DNA of 64,000 bases from Chiayiivirga sp. GTDB taxonomy: Bacteria > Pseudomonadota > Gammaproteobacteria > Xanthomonadales > Xanthomonadaceae. Made by a program: the position numbers and the translations under genes. This document shows positions 9,270-18,791 of this stretch, piece by piece. A model generated the notes under the pieces. That model had not been told where the DNA came from, did no database searches, and saw only the letters and a list, made by a program, of their open reading frames with translations. The first letter of the stretch is position 1. Each line of letters begins with the position of its first letter. The stretch spans positions 930,001-994,000 of the forward strand of contig JALCLA010000001.1 of NCBI GenBank assembly GCA_022647565.1, in the 5' to 3' direction.

Positions 9270-11921
9270 GTGGCGCTGGCCAATCAGATCTTCGCCAACA
9301 GCGCGGTCGATCTTGGGCTCCGCGTGGTGGGCATCGAAGCCACCAGTTACACCGACGCAGGCACCAATGGTGCCGCGCTTGCAGCCATGCGTGACGCGCT
9401 GGAAGCCAGTGGCCCGCCCGCCGCCGGGTTGGCCGGTCTGCGCGCGCGCCGCGATGCGCTCGGCGCCGACCTTGTCACCCTGGTTCGTCCGCACGACATC
9501 GAGACGCGCGACAGTTGCGGTATCGCCTATCTGTTCGGCAGCGGGGCCGGTCACGGCGTGAACGTGCTCAGCGACGGCACCAGTTCCTGGTCGATCTGCG
9601 GTGACGAGGTCTATGCGCATGAAGTGGGGCACAACCTCGGTGCCGAACACCAGGCGGGGGCGAGTTCGGAGGCCGCAGGCTACGGACAGGCGCATGTGGC
9701 TCTGGGCCAGTACCACACCGTGATGGGTTCGTTCGGCACCGGACGGCTTCAGCGCGGCTTGCGCCTGTACCGCTTCTCCAACCCGCAGCAGTTGTGCGGC
9801 GGCCGTCCCTGTGGTGTACCTGGTGTCTCGGACAACGCGCGACGACTCCGCGCCAGCATGAACGCACTTGCCGCATTTCGCGCGCCACGCAGTTCGGCGG
9901 TCGCGGTGGTGGTTCCCGCGCCGCTCGATCCCGACGACGACGGCGATGGCGTACCGGAAAGCCGCGATGCCTTTCCGTACGAACCGGCGCACCACGCCGA
10001 CGGCGATGGCGACGGCGTGGCCGACGGCCTCGATGCCTTCCCCAACAACCCGTCGGAATCCGCCGATCTGGACGGCGATGGAATCGGTGACAATGCTGAC
10101 CCTGATCTCGACGGCGATGGCAGCGTGAATGGCCTCGACGCCTTGCCACGCGAACGCAGCGAAGTCTCCGACCTCGACAACGATGGCGTGGGCGACAACG
10201 CCGATGCCTTCGATACCGACCCGCGCGAATCGGGCGATCTCGATCGCGATGGGCTGGGCGACAACGCCGATGCCGACACCGATGGCGATGGCGCTGCCGA
10301 CTACGATCCCGCCGCGCAGGACCTGCTGGTGAGCAGCCTCGGTGCCGATCGCGTGCTGCGCCTCGATGGCGAGTCCGGGGGCTTCGTCGCGATCGAGATT
10401 GCCGAAAGCCACGCGCCGCTCGCCTTGGGCCCGAAGTCGGCGCTCGCCTGGAATCCTTACCGGCGTCGCGTCGATGCCCTGATCGCGAGCGAGGTGCGGC
10501 GCTACGACCCGGCTTTGCGCCAGCGAGAGTCGCGTGTGTTGCGCGGTTATCGCAGCGAGGCGGCGCCAGGTCTCAAGTCGGGCCTGTCGGTGGCGATGGC
10601 CGCAGGTTCGCTTGGAGAGATTTTCATCGCGGATGGTGGCGTGCTGTCCGAACTGTCCCTGCATCGCTACGACCCGGTCAGCGCGCGCGAGACCGAGCGC
10701 GGCCTGTTCTCGGATGCGGCCTTCTTCGCGGCCAGCCCGCGCGCGCTCTCCGCCACCACGCACGGCAGCGTCTGGACGCTGGATCGCCTCGGCAATTTGT
10801 CGGAAGTGTCTTCCTCCGACGGCGGTTTGATGCGCTCGGTGGTCCTGGGTGCCGGTTTTGATCTCGATGCCACGGCCCTGGCACAAGGCCCGGATGGCGC
10901 GCTGTACGTGGCGGATGCCAAGGCACATCGGGTATTGCGCGTTGACCCCGGCACCGGCGCGACGACGAACCACGTGGCCTCCGGCAGCGGTGGGCTGGAT
11001 CGCCCCGCCGGGCTCGCCTTCGACCGCGCCGGACAGTTGTACGTGAGCAGTGCCGGTACCCATCAGGTGTTGCGCTACCACGCCAACGGCGCATTTCGCG
11101 ACGTGTTTGCCAAGGCACCTGCCGGGTTGATGTCGAGTCCGCAGGCACTGCTGTTCGTGCCGCGCATCGTCGATCGCTACGCACGCGATGCACAGCGCCG
11201 CTTCCGCCCGCGCGTCGGCGCGTGGCGCGACCCGCAACGCAGCGGGCAAGGCCTGGATGTGCAAGCCATCTCCGGTGGCCTCGCGGTGGGTTGGTACACC
11301 TACGACGCGCAGGGCCGCGCCACCTGGTACCTGGGTGTTGGTGCGCTGCAAGGCGAACGCTGGTCCGCGCCATTGCAGCGTTACGTGTGGGACGGGACGC
11401 GCGCCATCGGCAGTGCGGTGGGCATGATCGAGCTGGAGTTTTCCGCCGAGCATCAGGCACGGTTTCGCTGGACGCTCGACGGCCGTGGCGGCGAGGCCAC
11501 GGTGGAACAATTCGCCGTCGGGAACAGCCTTGAAGCGCAGTTCCCGACGGCCGACTGGTACGACCCGGCGCGCTCCGGCTGGGGTTATTCGGTGACGCGC
11601 CTGGGCGACGTGCTGGCCGTGGCCGCTTTCTTTTTCGATCGCAACGGCCAGCCGACCTGGGCCCTGGGCGCGGGCGAGGCCAGCGCAAGCGAGTTCGCCA
11701 TCCTGCGCTATGCCGATGCCGACGGTTGCCCGGGCTGCAGCGGGGAGGCGCCAGCGACCTCGCGCGTGATCGGCAGCGTGCGCTTCGAAGTGCTGGACGA
11801 CACCCGCGCGCGCGGCGGGATCCAGGCCCAGGGCGAAGACATCGACTGGCGCTTCGAGGCGCTCGATCTGCGGCGTTTGAGCGACACGCCGACGCGGCCC
11901 AACGGGGACCCGCTGCCCTGA
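9270..11921 (+). pseudogene. Secreted metzincin metalloprotease with Ca-binding repeats, 5'-truncated
   Basis: From about 9270 ('VALANQIFANSAVDLGLRVVG') the frame encodes a reprolysin/peptidyl-Asp-type metzincin with the zinc motif HEVGHNLGAEH (HExxHxxGxxH, about 9616-9648). Four to six aspartate-rich thrombospondin-3-like repeats follow ('DDDGDGVPESRDAFP', 'DLDGDGIGDNADPDLDGDG', about 9930-10310). Next comes a propeller-like region with NHL-type repeats (about 10330-11160), then two related C-terminal modules with 'RSGxGxxVxxxxxxLAVxWYTYDxxGxxTWxLG' (about 11210-11350 and 11555-11670). The signal peptide and propeptide expected of a secreted metzincin are missing. The 5' end is fused in frame to the truncated symporter, giving a continuous 1,346-codon frame. 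Either a deletion fused the two genes or the assembly is wrong here. Confidence 0.75.
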
Positions 11922-12013
11922 GTGCGGCGGCTGATCCCGAATCGAGTCGTAGCACCGGATCGCGCACGCCGCAACCGCGACAGCGCGCGGATCGGATGGG
12001 ACACTGCGCCGCT

Positions 12014-12064
12014 GGATTCCATTCAGCATTGAATCGGAATCCTTCCGGCAATAAAATGGAATCC
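12014..12064 (+). promoter_or_regulatory. vapBC promoter and inverted-repeat operator
   Basis: TTGAAT (12029-12034), 17 bp, then TAAAAT (12052-12057) form a good sigma70 promoter whose start point would fall at about 12063-12065, that is at the vapB ATG. The promoter is framed by a 10-bp inverted repeat, ggattccatt (12014-12023) and aatggaatcc (12055-12064), a likely site for VapB/VapBC autorepression. The transcript would be leaderless or nearly so. Confidence 0.55.
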
Positions 12065-12268
12065 ATGAAAACCACGATCGACATCCCGGACAAGGAGCTC
12101 GCCGACGCGATGCGTTTCACCCGGGCGCGCACCAAGCGCGAGGCGGTGGTGATCGCGCTGGAGGATTTCAACCGGCGCAAGCGCATGGCGGAGTTGGTCA
12201 AGTACGCCGGGACTTGCACCAACATGATCTCGCCCGAGGAATTGCAGGCATTGCGACGCAAGCGCTGA
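12065..12268 (+). CDS. vapB: VapB-type antitoxin
   Basis: 67 residues, MKTTIDIPDKELADAMRFT and onward. The N-terminal beta strand 'TTIDIP' with helix 'LADAMRFTRARTKREAVVIALEDFNRRKR' matches the VapB ribbon-helix-helix antitoxin family (usual length 60-80). It would bind its own promoter and neutralise the PIN-domain toxin encoded 1 bp downstream. The start fits the promoter at 12029-12057, and no strong Shine-Dalgarno site is present. The C-terminal half (KYAGTCTNMISPEELQALRRKR) is probably the toxin-binding tail. Confidence 0.85.
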   Translation: MKTTIDIPDKELADAMRFTRARTKREAVVIALEDFNRRKRMAELVKYAGTCTNMISPEELQALRRKR

Positions 12269-12269
12269 C

Positions 12270-12644
12270 GTGGTTCTGATCGACACTTCGTCCTGGGTGC
12301 ATATGCTGCGCGATAGAGGCAACGCTGCGGTGCGCGCGCGCGTCACGACGCTGCTTCAGACGGGAAACGCCGCCTGGTGTCCGGTGGTGAAGCTGGAGTT
12401 GTGGAACGGCGGTCGTGGCGGACACGAGAAGAAGGTGCTGCGCGATCTCGATCGCTTGTTGCCCTGCCTGCCCATGACCGAAGCAGTCTGGGATCGAAGC
12501 TACGCGCTAGCGTGCGCGGCTCGCGACGCCGGCATCACGGCACCGGCCACCGATCTTCTGATCGCCGCTTGCGCCCATCATCACGGCGTGGAACTCGAAC
12601 ACGCCGATTCCGATTTCGACTTGCTGAAGACCCTGCGCCCATGA
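12270..12644 (+). CDS. vapC: VapC-type PIN-domain ribonuclease toxin
   Basis: 124 residues from a GTG start 1 bp after vapB. PIN-domain acidic residues are visible: D in 'VLIDTSSW' (residue 5), E in 'VVKLELW' (about 43), D in '[12 protein letters not shown]' (about 95) and D in 'HADSDFD' (about 113-115). VapC toxins are Mg-dependent RNases, often cutting initiator tRNA or 23S rRNA; the target here is unknown. The stop overlaps the transketolase ATG (ATGA), so the toxin and tkt may be translationally coupled, an unusual position for a toxin-antitoxin pair. Confidence 0.85.
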   Translation: MVLIDTSSWVHMLRDRGNAAVRARVTTLLQTGNAAWCPVVKLELWNGGRGGHEKKVLRDLDRLLPCLPMTEAVWDRSYALACAARDAGITAPATDLLIAACAHHHGVELEHADSDFDLLKTLRP

Positions 12645-14642
12645 CCACCCCCAGCCGCCGCGACCTCGCCAACGCCATCCGTTTCCTCTCCGCAGACGCA
12701 GTGGAGGCCGCCAAGAGCGGTCATCCCGGCATGCCCATGGGCATGGCCGACATCGCCGAAGTGGTGTGGAACGATTTTTACCGTCACAACCCGGCCAATC
12801 CGGCCTGGTCGAACCGCGATCGCTTCGTGCTGAGCAACGGCCACGGTTCGATGCTGCACTATGCCTTGCTGCATCTGGCCGGCTACGACTTGCCGCTGGA
12901 TGAACTCAAGCGCTTCCGCCAGCTGCATTCCAGGACCGCGGGCCACCCCGAACGGCATGAAACGCCGGGCGTGGAAACCACCACCGGTCCGCTCGGCCAG
13001 GGTCTGGCGAATGCCGTGGGTTTCGCCCTTGCCGAAAAGGTGCTGGCGCGCCGCTTCAATCGCCCCGGCTTCGATGTGGTCGATCACACCACCTGGGTGT
13101 TCCTCGGTGACGGCTGCCTGATGGAAGGCATCTCGCACGAGGCCTGCTCGCTCGCCGGCACGCTCAAGCTCGGCAAGCTGATCGCGCTGTACGACGACAA
13201 CAACATCTCGATCGACGGCGAAGTGCACGGCTGGTTCACCGACGACACCGGCCATGCGCTTCGAGGCCTACGGCTGGCAAGTGATCCGCAATGTCGACGG
13301 ACACGATCCGGACGAGATCGCGCAGGCGATCCGCACCGCGCAGGCGGAAACCGAGAAGCCCACGCTGATCTGCTGCAGGACCGTGATCGGTTTCGGCGCA
13401 CCGACCAAGGCCGGCAAGGAATCCAGCCATGGCGCGCCGCTGGGCAAGGACGAGTTGGCCGGTGCGCGCGAAAAGCTGGGCTGGAAGCATGGCCCGTTCG
13501 AAGTGCCGGACGAGATCCGCGCGCGATGGAGCGCGCTCGATGCCGGCGCGAAGCGCGAGGCGCAGTGGAAGCAGACGTTCGCGGCCTATGCCGGCGCGCA
13601 TCCCGAGCTCGCCGCCGAGTTCGAACGACGCATGCGCGGCGACCTGCCCGAGAACTGGAGCGAAGCCAGCACCGCTTACGTCCACAAGCTGCAGGCCGAC
13701 GGCCTCACCATCGCCTCGCGCAAGGCCTCGCAGATGGCGCTGGATGCGTTCGGCCCGCTGTTGCCGGAACTGGTCGGCGGTTCGGCCGACCTCGCGCATT
13801 CCAACCTGACGCTGTGGAAGGGATCGAAGGACATCAAGGCCGAAGACCCGAACGCGAACTACATCTACTTCGGCGTGCGCGAGTTCGGCATGAGCGCGAT
13901 CGCGAACGGCCTCGCCTTGCACGGCGGCTTCTTGCCGTATGACGCCACCTTCCTGGTGTTCTCCGACTACTCGCGCAACGCATTGCGCATGAGCGCGCTG
14001 ATCCCGGCCAACGTGGTGCACGTGTTCACGCATGACTCCATCGGCCTGGGCGAAGACGGCCCCACGCACCAGCCGATCGAACACCTGGCCTCGTTGCGCT
14101 ACATCCCCAACAACCACGTCTGGCGTCCCTGCGACGCGGTGGAAAGCGCGGTGGCGTGGAAGCGCGCGATCGAGCGCCGCGACGGGCCGAGCTGCCTGAT
14201 CTTCAGCCGCCAGAACCTGCAGCACCAGTTGCGTACCGAGCAGCAGGTGGCCGACATCGCGCGCGGCGGCTACGTGCTGCTGGATTCACCCGATGCGAGC
14301 TTCGACCTGATCCTGATCGCCACGGGTTCGGAAGTGGAGCTGGCGATGCAGGCGGCGCGCCAGCTGATCGACGCCGGCCGCAAGCCGCGCGTGGTGTCGA
14401 TGCCGTGTCCGAACGTGTTCGACGCACAACCGCTGGAATGGCGTGAAGGCGTGCTGCCGTCATGGTGCCGCAAGCGCGTGGCGATCGAGGCCGGCGTCAG
14501 CGACTACTGGCGCAAGTACGTGGGCCTGGATGGTGCGGTGATCGGCATCGACAGTTTCGGCGCATCGGCTCCGGCGGAAAAGCTGTTCCCGCATTTCGGT
14601 TTCACGCTAGAGCGCGCGCTGGCAATCGCCCTCGCACTGTGA
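12641..14642 (+). pseudogene. tkt: Transketolase, one-base frameshift
   Basis: Transketolase transfers two-carbon units with thiamine diphosphate in the pentose phosphate pathway. The first frame (12641 to about 13250) has '[12 protein letters not shown]', '[14 protein letters not shown]', '[13 protein letters not shown]' and the ThDP motif '[33 protein letters not shown]'. The second frame (from [13 protein letters not shown], 13254) has the pyrimidine-binding domain with '[19 protein letters not shown]' and '[16 protein letters not shown]' and the C-terminal domain to ALAIALAL. One extra G in the 'accggccatg' segment near 13248-13252 separates them; removing it restores [11 protein letters not shown] and a protein of about 666 residues, the family norm. 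Transketolase is normally important, so sequencing error is plausible. The stretch overlaps vapC by 4 bp. Confidence 0.9.
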
Positions 14643-14647
14643 CGACG

Positions 14648-14679
14648 GGAGCCACACGCCCGTTCCGGCGTGTGGCTCC
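14648..14679. terminator. Strong hairpin between convergent tkt and ompW
   Basis: A 13-bp perfect stem (ggagccacacgcc / ggcgtgtggctcc) with a 6-nt loop sits just after the tkt stop and before the end of ompW. There is no marked T-tract. A bidirectional terminator is the simplest reading. Confidence 0.6.
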
Positions 14680-14700
14680 GGCAGACGCCCGGCGCCGGAC

Positions 14701-15327
14701 TCAGAATTTCCAGCCCAGGTAGATGCCGTAGACCAGCGGATCGACGTTCACGGTGCCGACCGCGGCGCCGTCGACGCGGACATCGGCATCGATGTCGGCC
14801 CAGCGCACGTCGGCAATCACGTTCCAGCGCCGGCCGGTGTCGAACACGAGGCCCGCGTGCAATGCCGGGCCGAACGAGTTGCCGACGCGTGCGCGTGTCC
14901 CGGCGAGCGGGCCACGCTCCTCCTCGTCGAAGGTCCAGGTGTAATTGAGTCCGGCGCCGACGAAGGGATTCACCTTCGCCTCGGGCGCGAAGTAGTACTG
15001 CAGGGTCAAGGTTGGCGGCAGGTGCTTGAAGTCGAGCGCGTCCGCGCCGTTGAGCGAGGCGGTGTGCTGGAACGGCAGGGACGCCAGCAGTTCGATCGCC
15101 CAGTTCGGAGTGAGCTGGCGGCCCAGTACCAGGGTTGGGCGCACGTCGGTATCGATGCTGGCGTCGAGCGTGCCGCCCGCCAGCGAGCCGTTGTCGGATG
15201 CGGGATTGACGGCGTGCGCACCGACCCGGAAAAACCAGTCGCCTTCGTCGGCGCTGGCCGCGCAGGAGGCGAGCAGCGCGAGGGGCAGCAAGCGTCGGGC
15301 GAGCGCCGTGGAAGCACGGATGTTCAT
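14701..15327 (-). CDS. ompW: OmpW-family outer-membrane protein
   Basis: 208 residues from the ATG at 15327 (MNIRASTALARR). A signal peptide ends near 'LLASCAASA'. The mature protein alternates hydrophobic and polar residues, as in an eight-stranded beta barrel, and ends in phenylalanine (YLGWKF), the outer-membrane assembly signal. Typical OmpW segments are 'GDWFFRVGAHAVNP', 'TLTLQYYFAPEAKVNPFVGAGLNYTWTFDE' and 'DPLVYGIYLGWKF'. The family forms small channels for hydrophobic molecules and is often redox- or stress-regulated. It is a single gene, convergent with tkt and divergent from the blaI operon. Confidence 0.9.
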   Translation of the reverse strand: MNIRASTALARRLLPLALLASCAASADEGDWFFRVGAHAVNPASDNGSLAGGTLDASIDTDVRPTLVLGRQLTPNWAIELLASLPFQHTASLNGADALDFKHLPPTLTLQYYFAPEAKVNPFVGAGLNYTWTFDEEERGPLAGTRARVGNSFGPALHAGLVFDTGRRWNVIADVRWADIDADVRVDGAAVGTVNVDPLVYGIYLGWKF

Positions 15328-15428
15328 GCGAAGCTCCAATGTTGGGAAGTCTGGTGCCAGTGTCGTTCCGACGCGTCCGGTGCGCCTTGATCGCGGTCAA
15401 CAAGCGAGATGCACCTGCCCGCGTGCGC

Positions 15429-15480
15429 TTGACAGCCTGATGTTTACGGGCGTAATCTCAATAAACGATTACAGATGTAA
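15429..15480 (+). promoter_or_regulatory. blaI-type promoter with two dyad operators
   Basis: TTGACA (15429-15434) is followed 18 bp later by TAATCT (15453-15458). Two dyads overlap it: TTAC-gggc-GTAA (15444-15455) and TTACA-ga-TGTAA (15469-15480), with centres 25 bp apart. The second fits the TACAnnTGTA core used by BlaI/MecI repressors. Autorepression by the downstream BlaI homologue is expected. Confidence 0.6.
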
Positions 15481-15494
15481 GCAAGGATCGGGCA

Positions 15495-15884
15495 ATGCAG
15501 ATCAGCGAAGCGGAAAGCGTGGTGATGGAAGTGCTTTGGCGCAGCAGTCCGCTCAGCGCCGAGGACGTGGTGGCCGAACTGGCGCAAACCAGGCAGTGGC
15601 AGGAACCCACCATCAAGACCCTGCTCAACCGGCTGCTGAACAAGGGTGCGCTCGGTGCGAGCAAGGATGGACGCCGATACCTCTACACGCCACGGCTGAA
15701 GCGCGAGGACTGGCTGCTGCGCGAGAGCAAGGGCTTGCTCGATCGCCTGTTCGGTGGGCGCGTGGCACCGCTGGTAGCGCACTTCTCTGAGCAACGCAAA
15801 CTGAGCAAGAAAGACATCGCGGAGCTGAAGAAGCTGATCGAGGAGTTGGAAAATGACCGTCGAGCTGGTCGACCTGCTGCTTGA
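15495..15884 (+). CDS. blaI: BlaI/MecI/CopY-family transcriptional repressor
   Basis: 129 residues. The N-terminal winged helix (MQISEAESVVMEVLWRSSPLSAEDVVAEL and 'EPTIKTLLNRLLNKGAL') matches the penicillinase repressor family, with the C-terminal dimerisation helix 'KLSKKDIAELKKLIEELEND'. AAGGA lies 6-10 nt before the ATG. It overlaps the M56 membrane protease gene by 32 bp, the classic repressor/sensor pairing in which the sensor's protease activity leads to repressor inactivation. No beta-lactamase gene is present, so the regulated genes are probably the pair itself and unlinked targets. Confidence 0.88.
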   Translation: MQISEAESVVMEVLWRSSPLSAEDVVAELAQTRQWQEPTIKTLLNRLLNKGALGASKDGRRYLYTPRLKREDWLLRESKGLLDRLFGGRVAPLVAHFSEQRKLSKKDIAELKKLIEELENDRRAGRPAA

Positions 15885-17964
15885 AACCACGCTCGCAATC
15901 AGCGTGGCGGCGAGCGCCGTCCTGTTGCTGCGGCGCCCCTTTCGACGCCTCATCGGTGCACGGAGTGCCTATGCGCTATGGCTGTTGCTGCCGGCCGCGG
16001 GCGTCGCGGTGCTGCTGCCGGCGCGCCGTGTGGTGCTGGAGCTTCCGCTCGATGTGCCGGTGCCGCAGGCGACGGCAGCCACGCTTGCGCACGCGGCCGT
16101 CGAAGCGCCGTTCGACGCCGCGCCTTGGCTGCTCGCGCTCTGGATCGCGGGAGCACTTGCCCTCGCACTCGGGCTGACCTGGCAGCAACGTCGCTTCCGG
16201 CGCGCGCTGGGAAAACTGCGCGTGCGCAGCGACGGTAGCCTGCAGGCCGAGAATGCCGACGCCGGCCCGGTTGTGATCGGCTTGTGGCGCAGCCGCATCG
16301 TGCTGCCCGCCGACTTCGATTCGCGCTACAGCGAACTGGAACGTGACCTGGTGCTGCGGCACGAACGCGCGCACCTGCTGCGGCGCGATCCGCTCGCCAA
16401 TCTGGTCGCCGCCGCGCTGCGCTGCGTGTACTGGTTCAACCCGCTGCTGCACTACGCCGTGGGCCGCTTCCGCTTCGACCAGGAACTGGCGGTGGATGCC
16501 ACGGTGTTGGCGCAGCGTCCCGAGGCACGGCGTTCCTATGCCGACGCCATGCTCAAGACCCAGCTCATGCTCGAACAACCGCTGCTCGGCTGCCATTGGC
16601 AGTCGGCGCATCCCTTGAAGGAGAGAATCGCCATGCTCAAACATCCATTGCCCGGCGCGACACGACTGGCCGCCGGATTCGCGCTTGCGTTCGCACTGTC
16701 GATGACAACCGCTTACATGGCCTGGGCTAGTCAGCCCGCACAAACCGTGGCGAGCGAAGCCTCCGCCGAACAAGGTGTCGCCGAGGTCCATCTCATCCGC
16801 GACGGCAAGCGAGTGAAGAGCGCGCGCTTCAGCGGCGCGATTGGCGCGCAACTGTCGATCGCCGATGGCGACCTGAGCCTGCGCTTCCAGTTCGACGAAT
16901 TGGCCGCCGACACCGTCCTGATCTCGGGTCAGTTGACCCAGGGAGCGGAAGTCCTTGGCAACCCGATCCTGCGGATCAAGCGTGGCAGCAACGGCGTGAT
17001 CGGCATCGGCGAGATGCGCGAGGACGGGATGCCGACGCTGGGCGCGGAGTACGTCGTTCCCGCGGTGCCCGCGAGCGGGAATCAAGCGGATCAAGCGTCC
17101 GTGGTCGATGCCGCGCAGCCTGCCGAGGAGCTGAGCGACGAACGCCGCATGAAGCCGCCGCGCTATCCGGCGGGTGCGCTCAAGCGCGGCGCACAGGGCA
17201 AGGTGGTGCTCAATGTGAAGATCGGCCGTGATGGCAAGGCGCTGGAAGCCGAGCTTGATCCGGAGCAAAGCACGCCAAACATTGACCCCGAACTCGTGGC
17301 TGCGGCGCGCGAAGCCGCGATGAACTGGAACTTCACCCCGGGGACGGACGACAAGGGCGAGGCTATCGAGAGTTGGGCCGCCGTACCGGTCACCTTCTCG
17401 CTCAGCGAGAAGAAGGAGGCAGGGCAGTCGGTTGAATCATCGTCGCTGCCGCTGCCGCAGCCGCCAGGCCGCCTCGTCGCCGCGGAAGATGCGAGCGGTC
17501 CACTGCCCACCTACAACCGCATCGTGCCACCCAAGTATCCCAAGGCCGCGATCGACGAGAAGCGCGAGGGCAAGGTGTTGCTGCGCGTGCTGGTCGGTTC
17601 GGATGGCGGGGTGCAGCAGGTGGAAGTGGAAGCCAGTTCCGGTTCGGCCGACCTCGATGCGGCCGCCGTGGCGACCTTGCGCAAGTGGAAGTTCAATGCG
17701 GCGCACGATGGCTACAAGCCGGTGGCGGCCTGGGTGGGCGTGCCAATCGACTTCTCCTTGAACGAAGGCGATTCCGCGCCTGCGGCGCAAACCAGCGGCG
17801 CGCTGGACGAAATCTACGTGCGGCCGGCCGCGACTCAGGCCTCCAGTCCGGCGGCATGGTCCAGCCCGCCGGTCGGTCGCTGGCTGGATCAACTTTCGTT
17901 GCCGACGAACGCGAATTTCACCCTGAAACTGACCGACGTGTCCGAGGGCGGCGACGAGTGCTGA
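15853..17964 (+). CDS. M56 (BlaR1-like) membrane metalloprotease fused to two TonB C-terminal domains
   Basis: 703 residues. N-terminal membrane helices (about 10-27, 40-57 and 97-115) surround an M56 peptidase domain with zinc motif HERAH (in 'VLRHERAHLLRRDP', about residue 174) and the downstream 'YWFNPLLHYAVGRFRFDQELAVDATVL'. A further helix lies at about 270-292. The extracytoplasmic part lacks a penicillin-binding sensor domain. It has two TonB C-terminal domains, about 425-520 ('PPRYPAGALKRGAQGKVVLNVKIGRDG') and about 545-635 ('PPKYPKAAIDEKREGKVLLRVLVGSDGG'). M56-TonB fusions with a BlaI partner are known in Xanthomonadales; the signal sensed is unknown. GAGGAG precedes the ATG inside blaI. 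Confidence 0.85.
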   Translation: MTVELVDLLLETTLAISVAASAVLLLRRPFRRLIGARSAYALWLLLPAAGVAVLLPARRVVLELPLDVPVPQATAATLAHAAVEAPFDAAPWLLALWIAGALALALGLTWQQRRFRRALGKLRVRSDGSLQAENADAGPVVIGLWRSRIVLPADFDSRYSELERDLVLRHERAHLLRRDPLANLVAAALRCVYWFNPLLHYAVGRFRFDQELAVDATVLAQRPEARRSYADAMLKTQLMLEQPLLGCHWQSAHPLKERIAMLKHPLPGATRLAAGFALAFALSMTTAYMAWASQPAQTVASEASAEQGVAEVHLIRDGKRVKSARFSGAIGAQLSIADGDLSLRFQFDELAADTVLISGQLTQGAEVLGNPILRIKRGSNGVIGIGEMREDGMPTLGAEYVVPAVPASGNQADQASVVDAAQPAEELSDERRMKPPRYPAGALKRGAQGKVVLNVKIGRDGKALEAELDPEQSTPNIDPELVAAAREAAMNWNFTPGTDDKGEAIESWAAVPVTFSLSEKKEAGQSVESSSLPLPQPPGRLVAAEDASGPLPTYNRIVPPKYPKAAIDEKREGKVLLRVLVGSDGGVQQVEVEASSGSADLDAAAVATLRKWKFNAAHDGYKPVAAWVGVPIDFSLNEGDSAPAAQTSGALDEIYVRPAATQASSPAAWSSPPVGRWLDQLSLPTNANFTLKLTDVSEGGDEC

Positions 17965-17973
17965 GGGTGGGCT

Positions 17974-17995
17974 GCGCCGATACATCCGTCGGCGC
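17974..17995. terminator. Possible terminator hairpin between convergent genes
   Basis: A 7-bp stem gcgccga / tcggcgc with an 8-nt loop lies in the short gap between the M56 gene and the convergent tauE-like gene. No T-tract follows, so this is tentative. Confidence 0.35.
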
Positions 17996-18001
17996 GGACG
18001 A

Positions 18002-18751
18002 TCAGGCCAGCAGCAGCTTCCCCGCCGCGATCAGCAGCACCACGCTGAGCGAATAGCGCAGTCCGCGCAGCGGCAACCACTTGAGGCCGAACTGGGTGCC
18101 GAGTGCGGCGCCCAGGGCCGCGGCCACCAGCCACATTGGCAAGGCCGATGGCAGGGTGCCGGTGGCCTTCCACAGGCCGATGAGGCCCGCCACCGAATTG
18201 ATCCAGACGAAGGCGACGGAGATGCCCGAGGCATCGCGCGTTTTCGCCCAGTGCATGAACAGCAACAGTGGCGTGAGAAAGATGGCGCCGCCGGTGCCGG
18301 TAAGTCCGGCGAGTACGCCGATGCCGCCGCCGACGCCGAGTGCGGGCAGCCACGGGATCGGTTTCGACGCCACGCGCGCGTCTTCGGCATCCACGCGCCC
18401 GGCGCTGCGGAAGATGCCGACTGCCGCGACCAGCAGGATCAGGCCGAGCAGGAGTTCGTAGGATTCCTTCGGCAGCTTCACCTGCGCGGCGAAGTACGCG
18501 GCCGGCACCGAGGCCGCGATGAACGGAAAGACATTGCGCCACTGCACATGGCCACGCCGCCAGAAGCGGAACAGGCCGATGCCTCCCACCAGCAGGTTCA
18601 GCGCGAGGGCCGTCGGTCGCATTTGTTCCGGCGCGAAACCGAGCAGGGCCATGGCGGCGATGTAGCCGCTGGCGCCGGCGTGTCCCACCGACGAGTAGAG
18701 GGTGGCGACGAGGAAGAACAGGACAGCAAGCAGCAGGTCGGTCTCGATCAT
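18002..18751 (-). CDS. TauE/SafE-family sulfite/organosulfonate exporter
   Basis: 249 residues with about eight hydrophobic helices. The duplicated TauE signature is visible as 'FLVATLYSSVGHAGASGYIAAMALLGF' near the N-terminus and 'GVLAGLTGTGGAIFLTPLLLFMHWAKTRDASGISVAFVWINSVAGLIG' in the second half. The family moves sulfite, sulfoacetate or related anions across the inner membrane. It lies at the downstream end of a run of sulfur genes on the same strand (two YeeE halves and a persulfide dioxygenase), consistent with export of sulfite made by persulfide oxidation. Start at the ATG 18751. Confidence 0.85.
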   Translation of the reverse strand: MIETDLLLAVLFFLVATLYSSVGHAGASGYIAAMALLGFAPEQMRPTALALNLLVGGIGLFRFWRRGHVQWRNVFPFIAASVPAAYFAAQVKLPKESYELLLGLILLVAAVGIFRSAGRVDAEDARVASKPIPWLPALGVGGGIGVLAGLTGTGGAIFLTPLLLFMHWAKTRDASGISVAFVWINSVAGLIGLWKATGTLPSALPMWLVAAALGAALGTQFGLKWLPLRGLRYSLSVVLLIAAGKLLLA

Positions 18752-18791
18752 GCGCCCAAGGCTAATGCATGCCTCCGCATCACGCCCAATG

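Noticed and set aside
7725..12029. A 1,434-codon open frame on the minus strand
   Set aside because: It is antisense to the symporter/metzincin frame, has low-complexity Ala/Arg/His composition and no family motif. It reflects GC-rich codon bias opposite a real gene.
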